Source: Basidiobolus meristosporus CBS 931.73 (lineage: Eukaryota > Basidiobolomycota > Basidiobolomycetes > Basidiobolales > Basidiobolaceae). From it: DNA of 64,000 bases. This document shows positions 1 to 11,080 of the stretch, in pieces. Every line of letters begins with the position of its first letter. The first letter of the stretch is position 1. The notes beneath the pieces were generated by a model. The model had not been told where the DNA came from, made no database searches, and saw only the letters and a program-made list of their open reading frames with translations. The position numbers were made by a program, and so were the translations under genes. The stretch lies in contig MCFE01000106.1 of NCBI GenBank assembly GCA_002104905.1, positions 105,886 to 169,885 on the forward strand, written 5' to 3'.

Positions 1-1045
1 CACGAGCTGCTCAGCTCCTTTTATTCGGTCGAAAGAAAACTACAAACTACAAAACCGGTTCCGTGTGGTTTCACAAAATCCTATATTTGAGTATTGTGAT
101 GCATGCGAAGTGAAACCTCAGATTGATGGGTTTTGTTCAAATCTTATTTATGTAGAACACAGCATGTATCTTCTGATTAATTCGACCAATATTTCTCATA
201 CTCTGCATCAGCCAATAACTGGCCAGAAAAGGAGCATCTTTAATTGCTTCGCTCAATCTGAGACTATCATCCAGTGTCAATCAGATCTCTGTTGCTGTGA
301 GATTTCCTATCTCATGTACCTTTTTCCTATCGTCAGCCATGGCTCATCTGCCTATCAGCCTACCTCCCGCTGACAATGGATGGCGAGGAGTGCGCGCCTA
401 AGCTTCCCGGGAATCAATGGTGATCCATCTCATCTCTAAGCGGAGGGTTTTCCAGGATTCACTAGTGCTCTTTGCAGTTCCACATATGGCGATATTGGCA
501 GTTGGCCAAAAGTTGTGGGGCTTTGTCCGATTGTTTTATCTAGGATCTATCATAAGTTTAATCAAATCTATCACAGGAATGCATCCATAAATAGCTTTCC
601 ATAAGGGATTCTGTGGCATGACCCGAGAGTTTCCGCCACTCATCTACCTTGCACTTCATTTTTTTCCGACTGCAGCGCATGTGGCGTAGGAAACTTATTG
701 GCTGCGAAAGATAGATTGAATGATCACTAGATGTTGTTTTCATCGTACCACTTGAAAACAGTAGGTGGTGGATCTTGTTTTAATTCCCCAGGTTAATGAT
801 AGCTACCTATGGCATCAGGGGGATCTTAATCCGCTGGGTTGATTATCGTCGTCTAATCAAATAACGTGGTTGGGAGGGCATCATGTATAGGATAGGTCGA
901 GATAATTCTGAGGCAAGCATTCTGGCAGCTGAGGCCCGCGGATGTTGGTGGATCCAGAGTGGTTTTGCACAGTAGAGTGAAAGCCGGCATTTATGGTAGG
1001 GGCTGATCATACCTGCCTAGCACTTGAAAACACTAGATAAACAGA
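1..1045. other. No recognisable gene
   Basis: Short open frames occur on both strands, the longest about 100 codons at 65-373. None shows a domain, a signal peptide or convincing splice structure. I see nothing to annotate here. Confidence 0.5.
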
Positions 1046-1390
1046 TCATGGGCGACAAGTGTGATTGCTACATTCGAACCCCATCAGGAATTCCGATGGT
1101 AATCTCCTCCGTTTTACCGCCCTTCCTCGCACTTTCATGGCAACGGTTTCAACTTGGCATTTAGATTCATGGGTGATACATGCAGATAGAAATTCATCGA
1201 GATGAGAAGCAACATCGATCAAAACTAGAAAGAATGCCATCTGTATGAAAGGAAGCTCAGGCTTTCCGCTGGGAGGAATTCCGCACATTACCTCTAGATA
1301 AGGGGCTTGTAGCACTATGGGAGATCGCCTTCTTGTATTGTAGTAACCGTATTCGCCATTTCCCATCCGTTCAACTCGCAAATATCTCAT
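1046..1390 (-). CDS. Hypothetical protein, about 114 aa, weak
   Basis: An uninterrupted frame starts with ATG at 1390-1388. It lies divergent to the next gene with about 210 bp between the two starts, which could be a shared promoter. The product has a hydrophobic stretch near the middle and a basic patch (KRRR) near the C-terminus. No family is recognised. It may be one exon of a larger gene or a chance frame. Confidence 0.25.
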   Translation of the reverse strand: MRYLRVERMGNGEYGYYNTRRRSPIVLQAPYLEVMCGIPPSGKPELPFIQMAFFLVLIDVASHLDEFLSACITHESKCQVETVAMKVRGRAVKRRRLPSEFLMGFECSNHTCRP

Positions 1391-1600
1391 CAATGCTTTA
1401 TGACCACACTGATCGTGTGGGTTGACGAATTGATGAATAGCGCCACCACAGTGAACGAAATAGGGGCAACGGTGCTATGCTGAATACACCGAAATGATCC
1501 GAGTCCATCCAAAATTGGAATAGCATGACTGGCTACGTTCGTCAGTCAACTCTGACGCCGCTGTTTCACTTGGCTCGGCGTTTGCCATGAAGCCTATGTG

Positions 1601-3103
1601 ATGTTATTGCCATGCGAAGTGCGGTTGCCTTTGAACTTTCTTACTAGCACACAAACCGCACTTACCATGTTTCCTTTAGCTGTGTCAGCAGCCCCTTTTT
1701 CCAAACGCCCTAACCAGGCATTTGATGGCTTAAACAACATAATAAAATACCACACGGACGAGCAAACCCCTGGAAACCCCAAGTCTCTGGGAATGGCAAG
1801 ATTTCAAAATCTTGCTTCCCAGCTGGAGGAAAAGCGAGAAACAGTTGGATTGATACATGGCCTGGATGTTTTCACTCAAGACCTTGACCGGGAAATAGTG
1901 GATGTAAGAAAAGCCCTTTTATACCTCAAAAGGTTAACGCTGACAGATTTTTCCGAAGAACTATGTAAGTATTCAGAGCAAGTCTACCCGGCTTTTGGAA
2001 AGCATGCAGCTTCTACGTATAGATACGCACCTTTTGAATCTTCTGTTGCCATGGTTAGGGCTCCGTTGGAGAACACCTCCACAATGGGAGTGGTTCTAAC
2101 CGAAATCTCTAAAGAAAGAACCTCGTGGCAATACATTCAAGGCGCCGACTATATATCCAGGCTGTCAAACGAGGTATTGGCTAGAAAGCGACAGTTGGAG
2201 GAATCGCTCTACAAACTTGATCAGCTTTCGCTGAAAAACTGGAATACTAGTAACACCACGATCCAATACGTAGGCCGAAAAGTCATTCAACTATTTCGAA
2301 ACCATCAGGGACTACTTCAAGATTTGGGGAATGCAGTACGTAAAGTAGAGGAGACTTACTCTGTCCGGTTTCATCCATACGTCATATTACACGTATTAAC
2401 ATCTGCCATCCAGTACCGCCAACGACAGCTTTCAAGCTTTCTCCTAGATACAACCTACAACCGCATCGAGAAAATGGCTTCCGATATTCAAGAAGCAGTT
2501 CAAGCTTCGATATCTCTGGCATGCCAGATGGTTCAACGGTTCGACAAGCTTATGGATTGGCGAAACAAATTGTTGGAACTTTTTCTTAATAAGAAAAAGC
2601 AAATCTGCAAAGTACGAGCCAGCAGATATATGTTCGATAAAGATCACTCTTTGCAAGAAAACGGACCGCCCCGTGAGTCATTGAAGGGGTTGGGGTCACT
2701 GACATTAGAAACTGGCCAAAAAGCACAACAGTTTCTAACCCGCATCCGTAGTCTATTACAGCAAGTCGATGAGCAGCTGGTGGACAGCAGCAAGACCGAT
2801 CAACATGACTTCCTCATTCAACTGATTGTGGCTTCATTTGATGAGGCAGCAGTCACGGATATAGCGCAGCCATCTTCTGAGCATAGTCTTGTTCCATCTG
2901 CAGCCTTGAATGATCAATTAGAGCTCAATTCAGATGAATTTTCCTCTCGTACCCATGCTTTTGAAGCCGAGCACCAATTGGAACTGGAGCATCTTCTCTT
3001 TAAAATACAGGTGCTACATGTTCAAGGGGAGGTGCTAGCCACTGTAAACGAAGTATTTTCCAGCTGGCTGCAGCCATTTAGCCAGTGTGCAGAGAGTTCT
3101 TAG
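1601..3103 (+). CDS. Coiled-coil helical protein of unknown function, about 500 aa
   Basis: A single open frame of about 500 codons without introns, far longer than chance allows. The protein is almost entirely amphipathic helix rich in Leu, Gln, Glu and Lys, with long heptad-like stretches through the middle and again at the C-terminus, and no membrane segment. Two starts are possible: ATG at 1601, or an in-frame ATG at 1667 (MFPLAV) with a better purine/AC context. Helical scaffolds such as Atg17/Atg11-type autophagy proteins, augmin (HAUS) or kinetochore subunits look similar at this level, but I see no diagnostic motif for any of them. The reading frame is well supported; the function is unknown. 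Confidence 0.72.
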   Translation: MLLPCEVRLPLNFLTSTQTALTMFPLAVSAAPFSKRPNQAFDGLNNIIKYHTDEQTPGNPKSLGMARFQNLASQLEEKRETVGLIHGLDVFTQDLDREIVDVRKALLYLKRLTLTDFSEELCKYSEQVYPAFGKHAASTYRYAPFESSVAMVRAPLENTSTMGVVLTEISKERTSWQYIQGADYISRLSNEVLARKRQLEESLYKLDQLSLKNWNTSNTTIQYVGRKVIQLFRNHQGLLQDLGNAVRKVEETYSVRFHPYVILHVLTSAIQYRQRQLSSFLLDTTYNRIEKMASDIQEAVQASISLACQMVQRFDKLMDWRNKLLELFLNKKKQICKVRASRYMFDKDHSLQENGPPRESLKGLGSLTLETGQKAQQFLTRIRSLLQQVDEQLVDSSKTDQHDFLIQLIVASFDEAAVTDIAQPSSEHSLVPSAALNDQLELNSDEFSSRTHAFEAEHQLELEHLLFKIQVLHVQGEVLATVNEVFSSWLQPFSQCAESS

Positions 3104-3981
3104 ATTAATATGTTGAAAAAAGCCGTTCGCCCCCAAAAGGGTTCTCGGGCGTTCATTATGCTGGACTGTTGAGAACCAGGGCCCCAACTAAATATACATT
3201 GAATTTCACTTTTCCTGAGTTTGAGAGAAGCTATTACCCGCGTACCCAACGGTCGCAAGGACTCTCAATCAACATGTATCTTGTACATTCAATGTAGTAG
3301 TCTAGGTTTAGTGCCTTTAAGCCAAACTAAAATATCAAGTTGGTGTAAGTAACTATATAGCCTTGGTTGGCATGTGGGGTGACATTACGATCATAGGTGT
3401 GGAAATATGTAGGTAAGTTAGCATAGTGTGTATGGCTGGCACGAACAAGCATACACAATGACAACCTGTTCAATCAGAAGTCTACCAAATGTAGCTCCAC
3501 TGTATTGCTATACAAAAACAATGCCACATTCAAATTTGTGGCCAATATACTAGCACACATGCAGTGAAGCGAAGTGCCTTCATTAGTAAGTGCTTCAACA
3601 TCTGTGTTGCAATTCTCGCAAATATGTTGTTTATGTTCTACATGTCTTATGCCAAGTTTGGTGATGGTTTTGGAGTGTATGTAGCTGCAACAGTTGTACT
3701 TGTGTCACAGGAATGCCGGAAATCGCCATCTCCGGGCCCACGGTTTAACTTCCATGCTACCATGCAAGCATATTGGATTGCTGTACTCATACAAATCTTT
3801 TTTACCACCTGTGGCTTGGTTGGGCGTGTATCCCAAAACACTTACTTACCATCCATATTCTGCAAGAGCATTTGCAGTATGCTGTACTACATGATCTTGA
3901 ATGGATTCCTGAAGTGATGCATTGGATATCAGTTTATTGAATCAATGCATTGAGTTTACTGGAGTGGTGACCAGAAGGTAG
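3104..3981. other. Intergenic, no supported gene
   Basis: A hydrophobic frame at 3564-3917 (117 codons) lacks any recognised motif. It overlaps open frames on the other strand and in another forward frame, so it is not called. Confidence 0.45.
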
Positions 3982-4419
3982 CTATCCTGAGACATTTGTG
4001 GGCGATACATTGCCAAGAACATCCAGAATCTTGACTGGAGACATCGCATAGACCGTGCAATTAGCAGGCTCATAGAGAGCAAAGTAAGTGGGCAGGTCAG
4101 CGACCTGTGGGGAAACATTAATGATCACTCCCACGCGAGTTTGAAGCACCTGCTGTTTCTGAAACTGAGATGGACTTAAACTTTCCAAATCTTTGATAAA
4201 ACCCAGTTCTGGAGTGTACAACCCCAATATTAAGCGCGACTGGTGAGCTATGGTCTCGTCGATTAGCGAAATCCCAAGCCAGTTGGTGATGGAGGAGTGG
4301 ACCTGCCCAGGAGCCTGTATCGATGCTGCAGCTATATGTAGTCGTGGGCAATTGCAGGCCGCGCAGGCCAAGTGCGTCAAGCCTAATAGCACTATAAGGT
4401 GAAGTAGATGATATAGCAT
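3982..4419 (-). CDS. Small secreted protein, 145 aa
   Basis: The ATG at 4419-4417 opens a frame with a strong N-terminal signal peptide: about 20 residues of Leu, Ile and Val followed by Ala-Cys-Ala-Ala-Cys, with likely cleavage near residue 20. The mature part of about 125 aa has a CxC pair at its start, one further Cys near residue 121, and NCT and NVS sequons suggesting N-glycosylation. There is no C-terminal membrane anchor. A TATA-like box lies about 55 bp upstream, which supports the start. The product is probably exported to the wall or medium. No family is recognised, and small effector-like or wall proteins are the obvious alternatives. Confidence 0.6.
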   Translation of the reverse strand: MLYHLLHLIVLLGLTHLACAACNCPRLHIAAASIQAPGQVHSSITNWLGISLIDETIAHQSRLILGLYTPELGFIKDLESLSPSQFQKQQVLQTRVGVIINVSPQVADLPTYFALYEPANCTVYAMSPVKILDVLGNVSPTNVSG

Positions 4420-4470
4420 TGTTGGGCTGTTCGTTGGTATCTTTGCGGCAGGTTAGAAGGATGTGCCCAT

Positions 4471-4478
4471 TTTATAAA
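4471..4478 (-). promoter_or_regulatory. TATA-like box of the small secreted protein gene
   Basis: TTTATAAA lies 52 bp upstream of the ATG at 4419, a plausible core-promoter position. Confidence 0.4.
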
Positions 4479-4982
4479 GGAGTCGTCTTGACTTGGGCTG
4501 TATTGGCCTGCTTAATCAGACTCGATCATATTTGAGTCATGTGGATCTTTATGCTGTATATTTCCTGCCAGTGATATGGTTCTGTGGAGAGTCATTCCAT
4601 TCGAGTGCATGATTCTGGTAATAGTCCTCACTCATCAGCACCACGAAATTATCGTAGTGTCTTGCTTTAGAAGCCCTGCGCACCTCTTGACCATCAATAA
4701 CACCGGAAGTGACTCAAACTGATTGAACTGACCAACTCTTGGAACTTGGCATCCGCCCTTTCACAACCATCTTAATTTTGATCAAAACCCATTATAAAAG
4801 ACTTCGAAACAACCAGCTACCAAGATCCAAGCGAGCAAATTATACACAGAGCCGCGCACTAATTAATCATAAAACTTTTCCTTACAGTGATGATCCATAT
4901 CTTCTAGGTCGCAATGATGGAATCACGTGCGCGGGGAACGCCCATCTTTTTGTTTGCTGTGTTGTTCGGCCTACTCTGAATC

Positions 4983-5348
4983 ATGGAAGAGACGGACCAG
5001 ATTTTCGACGATGCTATCGAGTTTATCCAACTAGAGACGCGAATCCATAGACCTTCCTCTGTTGTCCAAGCTTCCCCTTCCGTCATTTTCCCAAGTGCGA
5101 TAGGAACTCAACGCCCAAAGCCCCTTCAAAGTACCCTTCGTCATATATACTGTGTCTGGAGTCCATTGCTTATACTTTCCCTCTCCTTGCTGTGCTTCAT
5201 AGCAACAAAGATACCGACAGGCCCGGATCCGAAATTACACGCCTATGTATTAAATCTCCAGAAAGAAAACTCTAAATCGGGTTCTAGTAAGTCTCTACCA
5301 TCAGCTCTCACCAAACATACCAGTTCTAAGACCCTCTTCAGAGAATAG
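4983..5348 (+). CDS. Possible single-pass membrane protein, 121 aa
   Basis: The ATG at 4983 opens an acidic N-terminus (MEETDQIFDD), then a proline/serine-rich stretch, then one hydrophobic segment of about 20 residues (around residues 58-78), and a Lys/Ser-rich tail. A strong GTAAGT donor sits inside the frame at about 5292, so the true 3' end may be spliced and the tail shown may be intron. No family is recognised. It could also be the 5' part of the adjacent RRM locus, although I could not join the two in frame. Confidence 0.35.
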   Translation: MEETDQIFDDAIEFIQLETRIHRPSSVVQASPSVIFPSAIGTQRPKPLQSTLRHIYCVWSPLLILSLSLLCFIATKIPTGPDPKLHAYVLNLQKENSKSGSSKSLPSALTKHTSSKTLFRE

Positions 5349-5499
5349 AGGCCAAAAATCGAGAGTTTATGAGGTATTGCTTCATTTATTCGAAACCACC
5401 GGTCGGCGTGTTGCTTCTTATGAGCAAAGCACACCGGTGAATGTACTTGGCTTATACTAAGCCTCAATGATACCAATATACTTAATTATCAATGCCTTC

Positions 5500-5960
5500 G
5501 TTTCGAAGCCACGGGTAAAGCCTGAAAGGGCTCTTGAATCAGAGAACGTGCTAGATAGAAAATCCCAAGAACTACTGGAACTCGGCTCACCCGTCGGCCA
5601 AACTGTGTTTGTGGGTAACTTGTCCAGCAGCGTATCCAACCGATTGGTTGAAGAGATCTTCAAGATATTCGATGAATGTGTCCAAGTAAAGATTGATATA
5701 TGGAAGGCCAGCGGGTTGGCGGAGTACTCATCTGGATCTCCTCACTTCTATTGATACAGGTAGAGATCGTGTGTGATCCATCGACCAAAGTGTCTCGTGG
5801 CTATGGGTTTCTTGTGTTCTCCCGAAGAGATTTGGCGGAGAAAGCCATCGTTTAGTAAGGCGGTTGAATCCATTGGCAATGGCCGCTGGGACTAACCTCC
5901 ATAGTATGCAAAATTTCCGTCTTCTAGGCAATCCTATGGTGCTGAGTTGGAGCACCACTT
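5500..5960 (+). pseudogene. RNA-recognition-motif gene remnant with one intron
   Basis: An RRM is readable in two pieces. The first carries an RNP2-like motif (TVFVGNL) and helix 1 and ends at GTCCAA. A GT-AG intron of about 71 nt (5689-5759) follows, and the second exon carries an RNP1-like motif (SRGYGFLVF) and helix 2. Directly after helix 2 the frame hits TAG and TAA. The expected continuation (AVESIGNG) appears in a different frame a few bases on, and then stops again. Upstream I find no phase-compatible exon. The pieces resemble the second RRM of TIA-1/Pub1-type proteins. The retained intron argues against a processed copy. An unrecognised further intron could rescue it, but decay is the simpler reading. 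Confidence 0.45.
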
Positions 5961-6129
5961 CAGAAGCCCCCGCCACACTCCCTGTCCTAAACAAGGTTCG
6001 CAGAAGGTAGTTTTCAAACATTCTCTCTACTCGAAGTTTGTTTTTATTAACGCATTTCCTATAAATCTAGACCCACACGGTGGCAAGTGCTGTGGGATCA
6101 AAAGACATGCAATCGAGAGCTACTTTTGA

Positions 6130-6873
6130 GTAGGTCAGTGGCATATCAACGTCCATCGTTCACTGACAGCGAAAGGGACCACTATGTAAGGGAGCACTCT
6201 AGTCAACGAAGACTTTTGGGGGTTTTGAAGTAACCTTTTATTTTGTCAGGTGAACCTTGTTTACCAGAAATTGAAGGCTCTAAGGGTTCCTTACTCGTAG
6301 TAACGAAACGTGACAAGGGGCCCCTCTTGCTGTGTCTATCGGTCTACTTGAATTCTATTCAAGGATAGACCAACCAACATCATGCTTATCATAGGCTGGG
6401 CTGTATCGAAAAATACATTATGCCATAGAACGGCCAAAAGTATCAAGCATCATGTCTCAGTACCCGCTTTTACTCATCACAGTGAAGCCCATGCGCACAT
6501 ATCCTTCAAGCCGTTCTCTTGAATGACTAAGCCCACAGGTTCGTAATATTGGGATGCTGGCTATGAGAAAATAAATCTAGAATTTCGTCCTCCCGATCAA
6601 ATCCTGGTGAAAGTACATTAGATTGTCCTCAGGTACATTGCCAGGCAGGGCCCTGAAGTATCGTGTGAGCTTGGTTTATTGAGAGCGGGGTTTCCAGATG
6701 CTCACATCAGAAGGAAATATACATGATGTGAAGGAGGGGTTCCGTACAGTAGAACTGATGAATGGTTGAATTAGAGGGATAATACATTACGGACTGTGGC
6801 TGAGAACATGAGAAAAACGTTGTTACAAATACTGCTCTTGGGGAGTAAAGAGTCCCTTGATGAAGGTTGCCAA
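6130..6873. other. Intergenic and 3' flank of the Snf2 gene
   Basis: No coding frame with recognisable content. The right side will include the 3' UTR of the minus-strand Snf2 gene. Confidence 0.5.
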
Positions 6874-9362
6874 TCATTCACGATTGCTATCGAACAAGTA
6901 TAAGAAGTCCTGCATGGTAAGCTTGCCAATCTTCATCGATTGGATTTCACCAAGGGCACCCTTCGCCAGTTGCCGTTTCTTTTCCTGAAGGTTGATGATA
7001 CGATCCTCGACTGTGCCCTCTATTGTAAGCCGCACAACATGGACAGGTAATTGCTGACCAATTCTATGAACGCGGTCGATAGCCTGCTCTTCGAGAGCAG
7101 GATTCCACCAAACATCTAATAGGATGACCCGATTGGCACAAGTCAAGTTCAGTCCAAGCGAGCCGCACTTCAATGAAATGAGCAGAACTGTGGTTTCCGG
7201 GTCTGATTTCAGTTGCTCTAGACTCTGTTCGCGAAGTTTGTTCACCATGGAGCCGTCATAGCGGCAGAACTTGAAGCCGCCCTTCTTCAGTGGTTCCTCA
7301 ACAAGGTCCAACATCGAAGTGAACTGAGAGAAGATGATGGTTTTGAAGGCAGGGTTTTCCGCTCGAGTTTTTTTCAAAATGTCCATCATTTTGCTGATCT
7401 TAGCCGATTCCATGAGATGCCCTTCATGGAGTGGTGCTTGGGAAGCAATGGCCGATACACAATCAGGGCATTGCAAATCGCTCGGGTTCTTTAAAACTTC
7501 AAAACAGGTCGAGCATTTTTTGGTTGATTTTTCCAACGCCATGCCTCCAAGAAGGTCTGCCAAGTCATCAAGCTGCTGATCTTCAGAGTCCTGTTGGGGG
7601 ACAGGATCCAAAGAGTCCAAGTCGACGCCGACAGATGAGCTCACGAGATTTGGGTGATTGCAAGCTTGACGAAGTCGTAGAAGCAAGCATAAGATGTTCG
7701 TGTACTGACGATTGGCGCCGCCTTGCTGAAGGATATCCTTGAAACGATCCTGCATTTTGTTCTCCAGCTTTTCATAGAAGAGTCGCTCTCTGGGACTGAA
7801 AGGAATGGTGCAAATATCAACTCTACGCTCGGGCAGGTTAAGCAGAGGTTTGCCTTCTATCATGGTGGTTTTGGTTCGGCGCAGCATAATCGCTTTGAGG
7901 ATCACTTGTAGACGCTTGATAGCTGTCTGCTCTCTGCCTTGTTGAAGTGGACGCGTGATTTGGTCACAGAATGTGGGATAATGCAAATACGGTTTGACTT
8001 TCAAGAAATTCAGCAGGGAGTACAGCTCATCAACGTTGTTCTGGATTGGGGTACCCGTGAGGCACCAGCGTTTAACGCTGCTCAACGAGGAGCATCCCTG
8101 AGCCGACCTGGTGGACTTGTTTTTGATGGTTTGGGCCTCATCCAGAACCACGCGGTACCATTTCATCTGGTAAAGGGGTCCCAATTTGGATTTTGCCTTG
8201 GGCACGTCGTCATCCTTCTTCTTGGATTCCTTGGTGTATTCTGACGCCACAACATTATACGTGGTGATCACAATGTCGTACTGCTTGAGCTTAAGAGGAT
8301 CCTTCGTTCTGCTAGGGCCATGGTGAACATAGACAGAGAATGCTTGCTTCTCCACTTTTGTCTGAATCTCCTTCTCCCATTGCTTGATCAATGCAAGGGG
8401 GCCAACAATTAGAGTGGATTTGGTTTCGCTGGTAGGTGGCTTGTTTGTAAGTAGTAAGGAGATGGTCTGGACAGTTTTTCCCAAACCCATATCATCCGCT
8501 AATATCCCACCGTTGTGCTGGGAGTTTTCGCGGTCAACCATCCATGCAACGCCCTTGAACTGGTGATTCATAAGAGTTACCTTGAGCCCAGGTGGGTTTT
8601 CTATATCACACTTCACGTCCACCTCCTCTGGGATGGTTTGGAAGAATTCCCGAATTTCATCCCGAGACTTCTTCATGCCGCCGTCCAAGGCACCTGCGGA
8701 ATGATCGAAGCCGTATTTCTTGCGCTCTAGTTCGTTGGCAATCTGATTCTTCTTCGTCTCAATGGGAGAGTACTCTCTGTACGGTCCGTGGTTGGCACTG
8801 TTCTTGATGTCACGGGCAGTAAATTTACGATTCCAAGTGGGGCTGTTGGGGGAGTGCAGTTCAATCAAGTTTCGGTTCTGCTGCAGATCCAACTGCTTGT
8901 TTTTGTTCAATTTCGAGGCAGGAAGTACCTCAGGTGGAGTACCTCCGTTGTTGATCATGGCCTGCTGTCTGAACTTCGATGGGAAGCGGGGATTTTCTAT
9001 CGGATATGGAGGTGAATAAAGCGTCGATAAAAGTTGTTTAGTTTATACGTACGATTATCGGGCGTAGTGTTCTTTTTATTCTGGGGAACTAGCTGGTGCG
9101 GTTTTGCACCAGGGAAGTTGTAGTTGTAGCGTGGCTTGGCTTTGTTGCTTCGATGCTTCTCGAGTAACGAAGGGGACCCGAAAGTGGGCATGTAAGCTTT
9201 CTGCTTCTCGCTAACACTTGGCTCTGGGTGACTGAGGTTTGAATGGCGGAACTTCTCGGCGTAGAAGGGCTTACGAGCCCCTTGGACAGGAGAGCTCTCG
9301 CCAGTTAAGTCAATAACTCTTGTCTCTGGGCTCTTGACATTTGGGGTATTGTGGACACTCAT
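6874..9362 (-). CDS. Snf2-family DNA translocase of the Rad5/Rad16/Uls1 group, 810 aa
   Basis: There are two exons, 9362-9053 and 8996-6874, joined across a 56-nt GTACGT...TAG intron that keeps the frame. The N-terminal 100 residues carry VIDLTGESS, a SUMO-interacting-motif type sequence followed by acid and serines. The ATPase has motif I DDMGLGKT, a DEAQ box, LTGTPIQN, and the C-terminal lobe motifs IIFSQFTSMLD, SLGLNLT and DRVHRIGQ. Between the lobes, where Rad5/Rad16/Uls1 proteins carry a RING, only CSTC and CPDC are visible about 15 residues apart with no Cys/His core, so the ubiquitin-ligase element looks lost or reduced to a small zinc knuckle. The protein probably remodels SUMOylated protein-DNA complexes in the nucleus. 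Subfamily assignment within the group is inference. Confidence 0.9.
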
Positions 9363-9762
9363 CGAAAACTGTAGGTGAAGAAAATACTACGGCACCTAGC
9401 TACCATGGGATTATATTGCGGAAGGTTATTTTTGTACATTGGGACCTTCCAAGGGCTTCGGCCAATGAAATGCGCTCGCTCCTTTGAAAACAAAACAACT
9501 TAAACCTTGCAAATTATCCAAATATATCCGTACCCTTGTTTTCCATGAAAGGTTGCATACAAAGAGTGATGATCAATTGATCATGCCCATCAGAAGGGTC
9601 CTGGTAGTCAATTTGTCTTTATTGATGAAGTGTCGCTCAGTTTAAGTCTAAGTTATTCCATGGAATAGATTCAGGGGTATTGATATAATAGTTAGAGATC
9701 CAAAAGATTGAACCGGATGTCAACAGAGCCAAGTGGATCTTTAAGCTTCTGGATTCACCAAG
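9363..9762. other. Spacer between the Snf2 gene and the wall-protein gene
   Basis: No open frame of note. It must hold the Snf2 promoter and the 3' UTR of the wall-protein gene, both on the minus strand. Confidence 0.5.
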
Positions 9763-11080
9763 CTAAAGCCACATCCAGACACCGAATGTCGTGGCAAGAA
9801 TGAGGCCAAGTGTTTTGTGACCGACTCTCTCGGCTCCAGATATTACTAAAAGCCATAGGTGAGTGTTTGTTTTGGATGCATATCCGAGCTGAGCTATACT
9901 TACAATCCAGGATCTTCTCCTGCTTAGCGGGCAGCGTGTACAGGAGTTCAAACACCTCCCCTTCGTATGTGCTCAGGTGACCAGGGAAGACAGGGGCATT
10001 CTTTCCGGCTTCAGTATATATGAAAAGTCGGTACATGCCTTCCTTCGTGCCCTGAGGTACATTCCAAGAATACGCCCTAGTGGTGCTTGGAAGATTACTA
10101 GCTACTGGAATTACTGAATTATCAAGCAGATTCCTAGCTTCAATATTGATCGATTGGGGTGCCACGATTAGTCCAATGGGGCTCCAGGATAGGTTTATGG
10201 TACCTGGGATCTGAATGGCTTGCCCCAGTGTGGGAATTTCGAATTTCAGCGTTGCAGGGGGATTAACAAAGTTGGCTTGTCCATTATAGTTGGTGCCGGG
10301 CGCATTACCCATGCCTGGGGGCGATTGTCCATCTATCGAAAGTCAGGCCACTTGTATGTCTTTACAACGTATCTAACCCAGTTACCTTGTGGCTCTGGTT
10401 CTTCTGGAACGGACTCAGTTTCATCCTCAGGAGGAAATGGCAGCGTTTCATCAGGCAGAAATTCCGGTACTTGTTGGCTATGCTCATCGATGGTTGGGTC
10501 CATGAATGTAGGTCCACCTAAATATTTATGCAGCATTTTAATAACGCATGCTCCAAGAGAGTTGCATCAGGGCTGATCTTACTTGCAGGATTTTCAGCTG
10601 TACTCTGTACGGTCGAAGCTAATCAATGATCGTCAGGTCAATATCAGAATAGACAAAGATACTAGTTTTAAGACTGTTTACAAGCTTCATCCAATCCTCG
10701 GCCCGGTTCCTGGGTATCTGTCGGAAGGACCGATTCCGGTGGGTTAGCGTCGCTTGGGGTGCCTATGTAACCTGATTAATGATCTTTATCAAATAATCCA
10801 GGCTGGTGCTTAATCATACTCTGGATGCCTATATTCTCTTGGCCAAGGTCAATGGGTGGTGCTACATCTGTATGTAGAAGGTTAGTCTGCTTTTCTACAC
10901 TCTAGTAATCCTATACTAGTCATCACCTTGAGCTCCAGCAACCTCAGATTCTGGGGCGCCAGTTGGCGAGTTTGAGCTGTCATCGGCTAAATCTTGGCTT
11001 TGAGCCTGGGATAATGTTGATACGATGACAGATGAGAGTAGCAGAGCTAGGCCGATATTGCGTTTGAAATAGACAATCAT
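9763..11080 (-). CDS. Kre9/Knh1-like secreted protein with GPI-type tail, 323 aa
   Basis: Seven exons join in frame: 11080-10927, 10867-10820, 10771-10682, 10618-10583, 10517-10386, 10332-9904 and 9845-9763. The product begins with a signal peptide (basic start, then about 18 hydrophobic residues, ending SQAQS). A 130-residue low-complexity Pro/Glu/Ser/Asp-rich spacer built from small exons follows. Next is a beta-sandwich of about 110 residues with the Kre9/Knh1 N-terminal pattern: PTLGQAIQIPGTINLSW, then a YSWNVP turn and a YRLFIYTE strand. The last exon encodes a short polar linker and a hydrophobic C-terminus (LGLILATTFGVWMWL) typical of a GPI attachment signal. It probably sits at the plasma membrane or wall and affects glucan assembly. 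The final exon is only evident after splicing. Confidence 0.8.

Noticed and set aside
558-743. Zn2Cys6 transcription factor fragment (CSRKKMKC)
   Set aside because: Only one half of the cluster pattern is present, without the other cysteines.
1601-3103. Firm assignment as Atg17
   Set aside because: Size and helical character fit loosely, but no diagnostic residues were recognised.
7334-9019. Forward-strand frames across the Snf2 gene
   Set aside because: All lie antisense to well-conserved helicase motifs.
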